Source of the DNA: Massilibacteroides vaginae
GTDB taxonomy: Bacteria > Bacteroidota > Bacteroidia > Bacteroidales > Tannerellaceae
NCBI RefSeq assembly: GCF_900178525.1
Contig: NZ_FXDJ01000009.1
Span: 766,263 to 830,262 of the forward strand
Length of the DNA stretch: 64,000 nt
Reading direction: 5' to 3'
The translations under genes and the position numbers were made by a program. Shown here one piece after another: positions 7,471 to 16,227 of this stretch (positions within the stretch are counted from its first letter, which is position 1; each line of letters starts with the position of its first letter). The notes beneath the pieces were generated by a model. That model had not been told where the DNA came from. It saw only the letters and a list, made by a program, of their open reading frames with translations, and did not search any database.

Positions 7471-9123
7471 ATGAAAAAAATAGTTTCTTTTTTAATGTTA
7501 TTGGGGTCAATATTGCATTTGAATGCCCAAGACATTGTTCAGGTTTCGCAACCCCAAATCCCTATTCTGATAGAGAGGGGAGATAATGTATTGTTTTACA
7601 TCAGGCTGGATGCCCGGACATCAACTACATTAGACGAACTGACGATTGACTTCGAAAATGCCGGCACCGGATTTTTACTATCCGACATCAAAGCGCTGAA
7701 ACTATATTATGCCGGTGTGGAAAATGTACAACGAAAAGAAGGCGTGTATTATGCTCCGACGCAATACATTTCGAGGGATGAAGCAGGCAAAACCCACCAG
7801 GCCAATCCTTCTTACTCAGTTAAGATTGCAGAAGTGGACAACATCGCGAATAGCGTAACACTAAATGCGGCTCAGAAACTGATGAAAGGAGTTAATTACT
7901 TTTGGGTAAGCATCGAGATGAATCCTAAATCGTCAATCCATGCTACGTTATTGGCGAAAATTGCCAAGGCTAAAGCTGATGGAAAATCAATAGGAATAGA
8001 ATATAAAGAAACGGAAAACAGACTTCGACGCTTTGGCGTAGGTGTTCGTTATGCCGGCGACGATCAGGCTGCGGCTTATCGTATTCCGGGAATGGCAACA
8101 ACAAACAAGGGAACTCTTTTGGCCGTGTATGATGTAAGGTATAACAATAGCGCCGACTTGCAGGAATATGTAGATGTAGGCGTAAGTCGCAGCACCGATG
8201 GCGGACAAACTTGGGAACCGATGCGAACCGCAATGGCATTTGGTACGTATGGCGGATTACCAAAAGCTCAAAACGGAGTGGGAGATCCGGCTATTTTAGT
8301 GGATAAAAAAACAGGAACAATCTGGACTATTGCTGCTTGGACGCACGGAATGGGTAATGGCAGGGCGTGGCACAATTCGCAACAAGGAATGCAGGTAAAT
8401 GAAACCGCTCAACTCGTTTTGTCGAAAAGCAACGATGATGGCAAAACATGGTCTGAACCAATTAACATTACCTCGCAAGTGAAAGACCCATCGTGGTATT
8501 TCTTATTGCAAGGACCGGGAAATGGAATTACCATGGAAGATGGAACGCTTGTGTTTGCTATTCAATATATTGGAGCAGATAGAATTCCTAATGCGGGAAT
8601 TATGTATAGCAAAGACCATGGTAAAACCTGGACTATACACAATCATGCCCGTACAAACACTACCGAAGCACAAGTAGCAGAAGTAACTCCGGGCGTATTG
8701 ATGCTCAACATGAGAGATAACAGAGGAGGAAGTCGCGCTGTTTATACCACGACTGATCTGGGCAAAACATGGAAAGAACACGAGTCATCCCGCACGGCTC
8801 TACAAGAACCGGTATGTATGGCCAGCCTGATCAACGTGAAAGCAGAAAACAATATTCTGGGAAAAGATATACTGCTTTTCTCCAACCCGAACTCAACAAA
8901 ACACAGAAATAACATAACGATCAAAGCAAGTTTAGACGGAGGCAATACCTGGCACACAGCGAATCAATTATTGTTAGACGAAGAACACGGATGGGGTTAT
9001 TCCTGCCTATCTTTGATAGACAAAGAAACAATCGGAATAATCTATGAGGGAAGTACCGCTCATATGACTTTTCAGGCGGTGAAGTTGAAAGACTTGATCC
9101 GTGAAAACAAGGATATGGAATAA
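7471..9123 (+). CDS. Secreted exo-alpha-sialidase (GH33/BNR family)
   Basis: Releases terminal sialic acid from host glycoconjugates, acting in the periplasm or outside. The start chosen is the ATG of MKKIVSFLMLLGSILHLNAQ, a clear signal peptide; a longer frame opens at 7414 but lies on the promoter. Order: signal peptide (1-20), N-terminal beta-sandwich of about 180 residues typical of Bacteroides sialidases, then the six-blade propeller with the RIP motif (YRIPGM, about residue 204) and several Asp boxes (STDGGQTW, SNDDGKTW, KDHGKTW, TDLGKTW, LDGGNTW). Length 550 is normal. It is followed after 36 bp by a GH2 beta-galactosidase, so the two can strip sialyl-galactose ends in order. Confidence 0.93.
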   Translation: MKKIVSFLMLLGSILHLNAQDIVQVSQPQIPILIERGDNVLFYIRLDARTSTTLDELTIDFENAGTGFLLSDIKALKLYYAGVENVQRKEGVYYAPTQYISRDEAGKTHQANPSYSVKIAEVDNIANSVTLNAAQKLMKGVNYFWVSIEMNPKSSIHATLLAKIAKAKADGKSIGIEYKETENRLRRFGVGVRYAGDDQAAAYRIPGMATTNKGTLLAVYDVRYNNSADLQEYVDVGVSRSTDGGQTWEPMRTAMAFGTYGGLPKAQNGVGDPAILVDKKTGTIWTIAAWTHGMGNGRAWHNSQQGMQVNETAQLVLSKSNDDGKTWSEPINITSQVKDPSWYFLLQGPGNGITMEDGTLVFAIQYIGADRIPNAGIMYSKDHGKTWTIHNHARTNTTEAQVAEVTPGVLMLNMRDNRGGSRAVYTTTDLGKTWKEHESSRTALQEPVCMASLINVKAENNILGKDILLFSNPNSTKHRNNITIKASLDGGNTWHTANQLLLDEEHGWGYSCLSLIDKETIGIIYEGSTAHMTFQAVKLKDLIRENKDME

Positions 9124-9159
9124 GTAACAAAAAAACTAATAAATAAATTAACCGAAAGC

Positions 9160-11658
9160 ATGTATAAAACGTTTACTCAACTAATACTGATTCTCTTAGG
9201 AGGATTGCTATTCAATGCTCAAGCACAAGTACGTACGGAACAACGCTTAGAAAAGGGTTGGAAATTTACGAGATCCGACAATCCGGATTTTAGCAAACAA
9301 GCGTTTGATGACTCTAAGTGGCAAAATGTAACAGTACCTCATGATTGGGCAATTTATGGCCCTTTCAGCAGCGACAACGATATGCAAGAGATGGCTATTG
9401 TGCAAGATGGACAAACAAAAGCCGAGCAACATGACGGTCGTACAGGCGGACTTCCATTTGTGGGAGTTGGTTGGTACCGAACATCGTTTGAAGCGCCTGC
9501 TTTTATGAAAGGACAAACAGCCACGCTTATTTTTGATGGAGCAATGAGTAATGCCGTAGTTTATGTAAACGGCACTGAGGTGGGCTATTGGCCTTATGGG
9601 TATAATAGTTTTCATTTTGATGTATCCAACTACGTAAAGGCCGAAGGGAAAAACACATTAGCCGTGCGGTTGGAAAATAAGCCGGAAGCTTCTCGCTGGT
9701 ATCCGGGCGCCGGATTGTATCGGAACGTACATTTGGTAATTAATCAGGAGGCTTATATCCCTACTTGGGGTACACAACTAACAACTCCGGTTGTGAATAG
9801 TGATTTTGCAAAAGTAAACATCAAAACAAAAGTTGTGTATCCCGATGGTAAAGATGCCGGTAATTACCATGTAGTAACCGAAATCGTGAACGAAAGTGAA
9901 AGGGTAATTACATCAAATCGGAAATCGCTGACAGGTTTTGACGCGAAAGTGATTGAACAAGAGTTGGTGGTAGAAAAACCGTTGTTGTGGGATACCGAAA
10001 CCCCCAATCTTTACAAAGCCATAACTAAACTTTATGAAGGAGATGTGCTAAAAGATGAATATACCACCCCTTTTGGAATCAGAACTATAGAAATAATCCC
10101 CGATAAAGGTTTCTTCCTGAATGGAAAGAAAACTGTTTTTAAAGGCTTGTGTATGCACCATGACCTTGGTCCGTTAGGTGCGGCAGTAAATGATGCGGCT
10201 ATTCGTCGCCAACTTCGCATCCTGAAAGAAATGGGCGCAAATGCGATCAGAACATCTCATAATATGCCGGCGCCCGAATTGGTGAGAGCTTGTGACGAAA
10301 TGGGCATGCTGGTAATGGCAGAGACGTTTGACGAATGGAAAACTCCGAAAATGAAGAATGGCTACAACCTCGTGTTCGACGAATGGGCAGAGAAAGACAT
10401 GGTAAACCTGATCCATCAATTCCGTAACAACCCAAGTGTGGTGATGTGGTGCATTGGAAACGAGGTGCCCGACCAACACAATGCGGATCAAGGCCCTAAG
10501 TTGTCGTTGTGGTTGCAAAACATTTGCATGCGCGAAGACCCTACACGCTTTGTTACTCAGGGAATGGACGCGCCCGATGCAGTGATAAACAACAACTACG
10601 GTGCAGTGATGGAAGTTCTCGGTTTTAATTATCGTCCGCATAAATACCAGGAAGCTTACAAAAAACTACCTCAACGTATTATTTTAGGAAGCGAAACAAC
10701 CTCTACCGTTAGCTCCCGTGGCGTGTATAAGTTTCCCGTTGAACGCGGGCAAATGAAAAAATATCCCGATCATCAATCTTCGTCCTATGATGTAGAACAT
10801 TGCGGATGGTCTAATCTGCCTGAAGACGATTACATACAACACGAAGACCTGCCCTATTGTATCGGCGAATTTGTGTGGACAGGCTTCGATTATTTAGGAG
10901 AGCCTACTCCGTATTATACCGATTGGCCCAGTCACTCCTCACTTTTCGGAATAGTAGATTTAGTTGGCATTCCAAAAGACAGATACTACTTATACAGAAG
11001 TCATTGGAATAGAGAAAAAGAAACACTGCATATACTACCACACTGGAATTGGAATGGACGAGAAGGAGAAGTTACCCCCGTTTTTGTATATACAAACTAC
11101 CCTTCGGCAGAATTGTTTATCAATGGAAAAAGTCAGGGAATACGCAAAAAAGACCTTTCCGTAACAGTACACAACAGCGACACCAAAGACTTTAAACGTC
11201 AGGAACGCTATCGCCTCATGTGGATGGACACCAAATACGAAGCAGGAACAGTAAAGGTAGTGGCCTATGATAACGAAGGTAAAGCGGTAGCAGAAAAAGA
11301 AATTCACACAGCCGGAAAAGCCCATCACCTGGAAGTAGCGGCAGATCGTTCCGTCATTAATGCCGACGGTAAAGATTTATCTTTTATCACCGTAAAATTA
11401 GTCGACAAAGACGGAAACCTATGTCCGGACGCACAAAACTTAGTGAAGTTTAAAGTAAAAGGAGCCGGCACTTATCGTGCAGGAGGCAATGGAAACAGCG
11501 TATCTTTAGACCTGTTTCACGAACCACAAATGCACCTCTTCAACGGAATGCTTGTTGCCATTGTGCAGTCGGCAGAAAAACCGGGCGTTATTACATTGGA
11601 AGCAGAAATAAAAGGAATACCTAAAACAAAGATCGAAATTGAAACAAAAACCTTCTGA
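9160..11658 (+). CDS. Secreted GH2 beta-galactosidase
   Basis: Hydrolyses beta-linked galactose. Signal peptide 1-23 (ending NAQAQ), GH2 sugar-binding domain (about 30-195), immunoglobulin-like domain (200-305), TIM barrel (310-600), then a DUF4982-type and a further Ig-like C-terminal domain. Acid/base Glu435 is in WCIGNEVPD and nucleophile Glu512 in IILGSETTST; the GH2 signature IRTSHNMPAPELVRACDEMG is present at about 363-382. It is the second gene of an operon with the sialidase and is followed by a strong terminator. The galactose it exposes is what sialidase would uncover on mucin or milk glycans. Confidence 0.93.
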   Translation: MYKTFTQLILILLGGLLFNAQAQVRTEQRLEKGWKFTRSDNPDFSKQAFDDSKWQNVTVPHDWAIYGPFSSDNDMQEMAIVQDGQTKAEQHDGRTGGLPFVGVGWYRTSFEAPAFMKGQTATLIFDGAMSNAVVYVNGTEVGYWPYGYNSFHFDVSNYVKAEGKNTLAVRLENKPEASRWYPGAGLYRNVHLVINQEAYIPTWGTQLTTPVVNSDFAKVNIKTKVVYPDGKDAGNYHVVTEIVNESERVITSNRKSLTGFDAKVIEQELVVEKPLLWDTETPNLYKAITKLYEGDVLKDEYTTPFGIRTIEIIPDKGFFLNGKKTVFKGLCMHHDLGPLGAAVNDAAIRRQLRILKEMGANAIRTSHNMPAPELVRACDEMGMLVMAETFDEWKTPKMKNGYNLVFDEWAEKDMVNLIHQFRNNPSVVMWCIGNEVPDQHNADQGPKLSLWLQNICMREDPTRFVTQGMDAPDAVINNNYGAVMEVLGFNYRPHKYQEAYKKLPQRIILGSETTSTVSSRGVYKFPVERGQMKKYPDHQSSSYDVEHCGWSNLPEDDYIQHEDLPYCIGEFVWTGFDYLGEPTPYYTDWPSHSSLFGIVDLVGIPKDRYYLYRSHWNREKETLHILPHWNWNGREGEVTPVFVYTNYPSAELFINGKSQGIRKKDLSVTVHNSDTKDFKRQERYRLMWMDTKYEAGTVKVVAYDNEGKAVAEKEIHTAGKAHHLEVAADRSVINADGKDLSFITVKLVDKDGNLCPDAQNLVKFKVKGAGTYRAGGNGNSVSLDLFHEPQMHLFNGMLVAIVQSAEKPGVITLEAEIKGIPKTKIEIETKTF

Positions 11659-11687
11659 TCTGTAAACAAACAACCCCTCTAAAAAAG

Positions 11688-11730
11688 CCTCGATTGGCAG
11701 CAACATCATGCTACCAATCGAGGTTTATTT
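11688..11730 (+). terminator. Terminator of the sialidase-GH2 operon
   Basis: Perfect 10-bp stem CCTCGATTGG (11688-11697) / CCAATCGAGG (11714-11723), 16-nt loop, then TTTATTTT. It lies 29 nt after the GH2 stop. Confidence 0.88.
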
Positions 11731-11895
11731 TAAGTAAAAAACAGGCCGAAATTCCAAAAAAACAGCCATTTCATAAGGCGCTGAAAATCATCGCATTGGA
11801 GAGAGCTAAAAACATAAAGGTTATTTTTCGAAAAATAAAGGATATCTTTTCAAAAATAAAGGTTATCTTTTTTTTCATATAGGTATGTAAAAAAA
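11730..11895 (+). repeat. 21-bp-phased intergenic element, copy B
   Basis: Same geometry as copy A: end motif TTAAGTAAAAAACAG (11730-11744), CTGAAAATCAT (11781-11791, imperfect palindrome, exactly 51 bp from the end motif), ATAAAGG at 11814, 11835 and 11856, in-phase ATATAGG at 11877, then an A run. It begins within the T-tail of the preceding terminator. A 62-codon frame through it (11694-11882) is an artefact of the repeat. Confidence 0.88.
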
Positions 11896-11950
11896 TCAGC
11901 TGATTTTTTACTCCAAAAATACGCACGTTGAGGAAGGTTATCGGGGAATA

Positions 11951-11993
11951 AAAAAACTGCCGGAATATATGATTTTCACATTAGATCCGGCAG
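11951..11993 (-). terminator. Terminator of the HU gene
   Basis: Stem CTGCCGGA (11958-11965) / TCCGGCAG (11986-11993) followed on the minus strand by seven T. It sits 26 nt after the HU stop codon. Confidence 0.85.
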
Positions 11994-12018
11994 AGAACAA
12001 GTTCAAAAAGTCCGCCAT

Positions 12019-12291
12019 TTATTTTACTGTTTCAGCTAATTCAGTTCCTGCTTTGAATTTTACAGATTTGCGAGCAGGGATATCGATAGGTTGCTTAGTT
12101 TTTGGATTAACCCCTTTTCTTGCTGATTTTTCCGTTACAGAGAAAGAGCCGAATCCTAACAGAGCAACTTTGCCCCCACTTTTTAATTCTTCAGAAACGG
12201 TTTCAACAAAAGCCTCAACTGCTTTTTTGGTATCTACTTTGCTTAAGCCGGATTTAGCCGAAATGGCATTGATAAATTCTGTTTTGTTCAT
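12019..12291 (-). CDS. HU family DNA-binding protein
   Basis: Small histone-like protein that bends DNA as a dimer. At 90 residues it has the full HU length: N-terminal helices (MNKTEFINAISAKSGLSK), the GKVALLGFGSFSV strand region (about 40-52) and the DNA-binding arm with the PKTKQPIDIPARK motif (about 63-75) including the conserved Pro that intercalates. It has its own promoter (-7 TACTTTTG at 12354-12347, about 56 bp upstream) and terminator, so it is a single-gene unit. The element copy B lies just downstream. Confidence 0.96.
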   Translation of the reverse strand: MNKTEFINAISAKSGLSKVDTKKAVEAFVETVSEELKSGGKVALLGFGSFSVTEKSARKGVNPKTKQPIDIPARKSVKFKAGTELAETVK

Positions 12292-12346
12292 GATGGTTTG
12301 ATAATTAATGTATTAAACATTTATAATTAATAGTCATTAGTAGTTT

Positions 12347-12354
12347 CAAAAGTA
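12347..12354 (-). promoter_or_regulatory. -7 box TACTTTTG for the HU gene
   Basis: TAnnTTTG match on the minus strand; it implies a leader of about 50 nt, AT-rich. Confidence 0.6.
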
Positions 12355-12469
12355 GCTTTATTTTAAATCTCCGCAAAAAAAAGCAAGCTAAATTTACTGA
12401 TACACTGCATTTTTCCGTTTTAATGGGTGCTTTTTATGTACTCACCTCATGCAGATAGTAAAATATATT

Positions 12470-12477
12470 TACCTTTG
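12470..12477 (+). promoter_or_regulatory. -7 box TACCTTTG for the rhomboid operon
   Basis: TAnnTTTG match 21 bp upstream of the first rhomboid ATG at 12498. Confidence 0.65.
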
Positions 12478-12497
12478 CTTACAAATAAAAGAATATT

Positions 12498-13214
12498 ATG
12501 ATCCAAAATAACACGGGATTTCTTAGTTCAATTCCGCCCGCGACTAAAAATATTATTATTATAAATCTCCTTCTTTGGGTAGCAACCTTGGTGCTTCCGC
12601 GGATAGGAGTCGACCTCATCAGTTTTCTTGGTCTTCATTTACCTTGGGCCAGGGATTTTCATGCGTTTCAGTTTATTTCGTATATGTTTTTGCATGATAC
12701 AAGTTCCTTTTCGCATGTCTTTTTTAATATGTTTGCCGTTTACATGTTCGGACGCGTACTTGAAAATGTATGGGGGCCAAAGCGTTTTCTTATATTTTAC
12801 TTTGTAACGGGAATTGGCGCCGGATTGATACAAGAAGTGGCCTGGTATTTTGAGCTTCGCGATTTGCTTTCTTCAAATTACGAAGTAGTCAATATGGCGG
12901 GTACGATGATGCCTAAAGGAGAATACCTGAATATGTTTGTAACTATCGGTGCTTCCGGAGCGGTATTTGGTATACTGCTTGCTTTTGGTATGTTGTTTCC
13001 GAATGCTCCGTTATTTATCATGTTTATACCTGTACCTGTAAAGGCAAAGTATTTTGTGTTCTTTTACGGACTTGTAGAGTTATTCCTTGGTGTTTCTCGT
13101 TTCAGCGGAGACAGTGTGGCGCATTTTGCCCACCTCGGAGGTATGCTTTTCGGGTTCTTCTTGATTCGTTACTGGAAGAAAAAAGACGCAGACAATGGAC
13201 GATATTTTTACTAA
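12498..13214 (+). CDS. Rhomboid family intramembrane serine protease
   Basis: Six-helix membrane protease that cleaves transmembrane helices. Catalytic dyad visible: Ser in TIGASGAVFG (about residue 155) and His in HFAHLGGMLFG (about 215); the HVFFNMF motif (H/N of the oxyanion region) is near residue 74. Length 238 is typical of compact rhomboids. It is first in an operon of two rhomboids and an EEP-family protein; the next start codon lies 20 bp inside its 3' end, which suggests coupled translation. Confidence 0.92.
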   Translation: MIQNNTGFLSSIPPATKNIIIINLLLWVATLVLPRIGVDLISFLGLHLPWARDFHAFQFISYMFLHDTSSFSHVFFNMFAVYMFGRVLENVWGPKRFLIFYFVTGIGAGLIQEVAWYFELRDLLSSNYEVVNMAGTMMPKGEYLNMFVTIGASGAVFGILLAFGMLFPNAPLFIMFIPVPVKAKYFVFFYGLVELFLGVSRFSGDSVAHFAHLGGMLFGFFLIRYWKKKDADNGRYFY

Positions 13215-14070
13215 CATAAAGCAATCTTTTCGCAATGGGGGCATCCCGCTTCAATTGATTTATATCAATGTAGGGGTATTCCTTATCATTCGTATGTTCG
13301 GAGTGATTTGTTTGTTATTCAACATTCCGCATATTTCACTCCTTGATTTTATTGAGCTCCCCTCCTCTATTCCGGATCTGCTGCGCAAACCGTGGACATT
13401 GATCACTTATATGTTCACACATTATGATTTTTTCCACATCCTGTTTAACATGTTGTGGCTGTATTGGTTTGGTAAAATCTTTCTGCAATTTTTCAATGCC
13501 CGGCAACTGGGCGGTCTTTATATTCTGGGCGGATTGGCCGGCGCGCTGTTTTTTGTACTATCGTATAATATGCTGCCTTATTTTCAGTCTGCCGCTCCCT
13601 ACAGTGCTTTAATAGGTGCTTCCGCCTCTGTTATGGCTATTGTTTTTGCCATTTCATTCTATCGCAAAGACCTGGAAATCCAGCTGCTTTTAATAGGGAG
13701 AATAAAGCTGATCTATTTGGCACTCGCTACGTTGATTATCGATTTTCTGGCCATAACCTCCAGCAATGCAGGAGGACACATTGCCCATATCGGAGGAGCT
13801 TTGTTGGGTATTTTATTTGCTGCTCAGATAAAAAAGGGCAAAGATTTTACGAATCCGATAAACAAGGCAGTAGACTGGTTTGTAAATCTGAGAAAACCTA
13901 AATCCAAAATGCGTGTTACCTACAAGCGCAGTGAAACGGATTATGAATATAACGAACGGAAACATAAACAAAATGAAGAAATAGATCAGATTCTGGAAAA
14001 GCTGAAGCGATCCGGCTACCAAAGTCTGAGCAGCGAGGAAAAGAAAAAACTTTTTGATGCCAGTAAATAA
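13195..14070 (+). CDS. Rhomboid family protease with cytoplasmic C-terminal tail
   Basis: Second rhomboid, 291 residues, overlapping the first by 20 bp. It has HILFNML (near residue 82), the catalytic Ser in LIGASASVMA (about 142) and His in GGHIAHIGGALLG (about 195). Beyond the last membrane helix there is a charged tail of about 85 residues ending in a conserved-looking helix (EEIDQILEKLKRSGYQSLSS), like the DUF6576-type tail in Bacteroidota rhomboids. The downstream EEP gene begins on the base after its stop codon. Substrate unknown. Confidence 0.9.
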   Translation: MDDIFTNIKQSFRNGGIPLQLIYINVGVFLIIRMFGVICLLFNIPHISLLDFIELPSSIPDLLRKPWTLITYMFTHYDFFHILFNMLWLYWFGKIFLQFFNARQLGGLYILGGLAGALFFVLSYNMLPYFQSAAPYSALIGASASVMAIVFAISFYRKDLEIQLLLIGRIKLIYLALATLIIDFLAITSSNAGGHIAHIGGALLGILFAAQIKKGKDFTNPINKAVDWFVNLRKPKSKMRVTYKRSETDYEYNERKHKQNEEIDQILEKLKRSGYQSLSSEEKKKLFDASK

Positions 14071-15177
14071 ATGAGTTTGAAAACGCTTAAAATAGCATTT
14101 CATCTTTTATTGTTTATCGCGAATGTAGTAGCGGCAATAGTATTGATTTTATCGGCCTTCTCGGACAGAGTGCCGCCGGACAAAAGTTTGTTGTTCGCTT
14201 ATTTAGGCTTATTTTTCCCGTTTTTCTGCTTCTTTATCCTTTGTTTTATCCTCTACTGGTTGTTTACTCAGAAATGGCGTTTCTTTTTTGTTAATCTCAT
14301 AACGATTCTGATCTGCTGGGGAAGCATTCAGCGTTATTTCCCTCTTCATTTTCAAACAAAGGAAGTACCTACCGAAAACACGATCAAGGTGCTGACCTAC
14401 AACGTTATGTCGTTTGCTTTCCAGAATCATACGAAAGAAAATCCGAATGAGATATTGGAGTATATTGCAAACTCGGGAGCTGATATTATTTGCCTGCAGG
14501 AATATTTTGAGAGTAAATCGAACAAACAGTTATCTTTAGCTAAAATACGGCGCGTATTGAATATGTATCCTTATTACAGTACCAGTTTCGTGAACACGAC
14601 GCCTTATTACAAAAGCGGATTGGCTGTATTCTCTAAATACCCGATAGCCAAATCCCGTCCGATCAGGTATGGCAGTCCGAACAACGGTTCGTCTATTCAT
14701 GAAATAAAAGTAGACGGCAAGAAAATAGCGTTGATCAATAATCACCTCGAGTCTTTTAAGCTCACAAGCGAAGACAAGAGCAGGTATTCCGAGTTTATCA
14801 AGAATCCGGCAGCTGATCTTTTGGATGACATAAAGGGTTCATTTCAACAAAAAATTGGTCCGGCCTTTACCGTGCGCGCTAAACAGGCCAGAAAAATACG
14901 TGAAGAGATAGAGAAAACGGAAGCCGACTATGTGTTGGTATGCGGCGACTTTAACGACACACCTATTTCTTATGCCCACCGGAAGATACAAGGCAACCTG
15001 CATGATGCCTTCGCCCAGTCGGGATCAGGTTTTGGTGTAACCTACAATCGCAATGTTTTCCGGTTCAGAATAGACAATATTCTTTACTCTTCAAATATGA
15101 AATCGTTTAACTGCACGGTAGATAAAATTTATTATTCCGACCACCACCCTGTTTGGTGTTATCTGCAAATGAATTGA
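14071..15177 (+). CDS. Membrane-anchored endonuclease/exonuclease/phosphatase family protein
   Basis: Three N-terminal membrane segments (about 8-28, 42-65, 72-88) precede an EEP-fold domain. Motifs: LTYNVMSF (Asn ligand), IICLQEYFE (metal Glu), INNHLES (His), VCGDFNDTP (Asp/Asn) and YSDHHPVWC (catalytic His pair at the C-terminus). Such proteins may be nucleases, phosphodiesterases or sphingomyelinase-like; the substrate is not clear. There is no space between the preceding rhomboid stop and this ATG, so it is translated from the same transcript. Confidence 0.9.
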   Translation: MSLKTLKIAFHLLLFIANVVAAIVLILSAFSDRVPPDKSLLFAYLGLFFPFFCFFILCFILYWLFTQKWRFFFVNLITILICWGSIQRYFPLHFQTKEVPTENTIKVLTYNVMSFAFQNHTKENPNEILEYIANSGADIICLQEYFESKSNKQLSLAKIRRVLNMYPYYSTSFVNTTPYYKSGLAVFSKYPIAKSRPIRYGSPNNGSSIHEIKVDGKKIALINNHLESFKLTSEDKSRYSEFIKNPAADLLDDIKGSFQQKIGPAFTVRAKQARKIREEIEKTEADYVLVCGDFNDTPISYAHRKIQGNLHDAFAQSGSGFGVTYNRNVFRFRIDNILYSSNMKSFNCTVDKIYYSDHHPVWCYLQMN

Positions 15178-15190
15178 GTTTTTCTTTTTG

Positions 15191-15198
15191 TATATTTG
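15191..15198 (+). promoter_or_regulatory. -7 box TATATTTG for the esterase gene
   Basis: Exact TAnnTTTG match 27 bp before the esterase ATG at 15225; it supports that start over the open frame from 15153. Confidence 0.65.
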
Positions 15199-15224
15199 TG
15201 AACAAACTACTATTTACAACTATT

Positions 15225-16082
15225 ATGAACACAAAACTACATTTACTAAGCATACTGTTTGTGTGCATCTTCCCGATTGAAGCCCAGCAGGTGATTAAGT
15301 TGTGGGAGAGCAATCCTCCGGTAAGCAACAACATCACAGCACCCGAAAACAACAAGGATCATTGGATCACGAATGTATCGGAAGCAGAACTTACCATTTA
15401 TCTTCCTCCGAAAGAACTAAACACCCAAAAGGCTGTTGTTGTTTGTCCCGGTGGCGGATATGCAGGTCTGGCGTCCATGCACGAAGGCGTACAAGTAGCT
15501 GAATGGCTGAATAAACAAGGGATAGCGGCCTTCGTGCTTAAATACAGAATGCCCAATAAACATAAATCCGTACCGCTTGACGATGCCTGGCAAGCCATGC
15601 GCCATGTGCGTGAACGGGCAACCGAATATAACGTACGTCCGGACAAGATCGGTATTGCCGGGTTTTCTGCCGGAGGACATTTAGCCTCAACCGTATCTAC
15701 GCATTTCGCGCCTACAGGAACAAGCACAAGACCGGACTTTTCCATCCTGTTCTATCCGGTGATCACGATGGATATCGCTACCCACGGAGGATCAAAAACA
15801 AACTTATTGGGAGACAACCCTTCTATTTCCGATCTGCATCTTTTTTCCAACGAAAAGCAGGTGAATAACACTACGCCTCCGACTATACTTTTATTGAGTG
15901 ACGACGATAAAGTGGTGCTTCCTGAAAACAGCACCCGCTATTACGACGCCTTAAAGAAGAACGACATAAAAGCAACGATGTATATCTTCCCCGAAGGCGG
16001 ACATGGCTGGGGTTTACGTAGCGATTTCAGGTTTCACAAAGAAATGACAACATTACTTGCCTCCTGGCTAAAGGATATTTGA
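15225..16082 (+). CDS. Secreted alpha/beta hydrolase (BD-FAE/acetyl-esterase type)
   Basis: Probable periplasmic carbohydrate esterase removing acetyl or similar groups. Start chosen at MNTKLHLLSILFVCIFPIEAQQ, a signal peptide. Motifs: oxyanion region VCPGGGYAG, nucleophile Ser in GIAGFSAGGH, acid Asp in LSDDDKVV, catalytic His in PEGGHGWG. Length 285 after trimming is typical. It follows the EEP gene but has its own -7 box. It could cooperate with the glycoside hydrolases in this window, but that is inference. Confidence 0.9.
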   Translation: MNTKLHLLSILFVCIFPIEAQQVIKLWESNPPVSNNITAPENNKDHWITNVSEAELTIYLPPKELNTQKAVVVCPGGGYAGLASMHEGVQVAEWLNKQGIAAFVLKYRMPNKHKSVPLDDAWQAMRHVRERATEYNVRPDKIGIAGFSAGGHLASTVSTHFAPTGTSTRPDFSILFYPVITMDIATHGGSKTNLLGDNPSISDLHLFSNEKQVNNTTPPTILLLSDDDKVVLPENSTRYYDALKKNDIKATMYIFPEGGHGWGLRSDFRFHKEMTTLLASWLKDI

Positions 16083-16199
16083 TTTCAACTTGGCAATGCC
16101 TAAAGCAAATCAGGTCAAAACAGACTGTTTTTTCCACCCGACAGGGCCCTTAATTTACTGAATGCGATAACTATTATTATCACTGTCAAATAAATTGTT

Positions 16200-16207
16200 T
16201 ACATTTG
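16200..16207 (+). promoter_or_regulatory. -7 box TACATTTG for the GNAT gene
   Basis: TAnnTTTG match 21 bp before the ATG at 16228; it may also serve parE, which starts 14 bp after the GNAT stop. Confidence 0.65.
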
Positions 16208-16227
16208 CCATTCAAATTTATTGACTG

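Noticed and set aside
10174-10641. 155-codon open frame antisense to the GH2 gene
   Set aside because: It lies wholly opposite the conserved GH2 catalytic domain, which has catalytic motifs in its own frame; a shadow frame.
11694-11882. 62-codon plus-strand open frame
   Set aside because: It runs through the terminator and the 21-bp-phased element; Lys/Ile-rich and made of the repeat, with no homology pattern.
16117-16130. AAAACA/TGTTTT hairpin after the esterase gene as a terminator
   Set aside because: Six A/T-rich pairs with a 3-nt loop; too weak to support.
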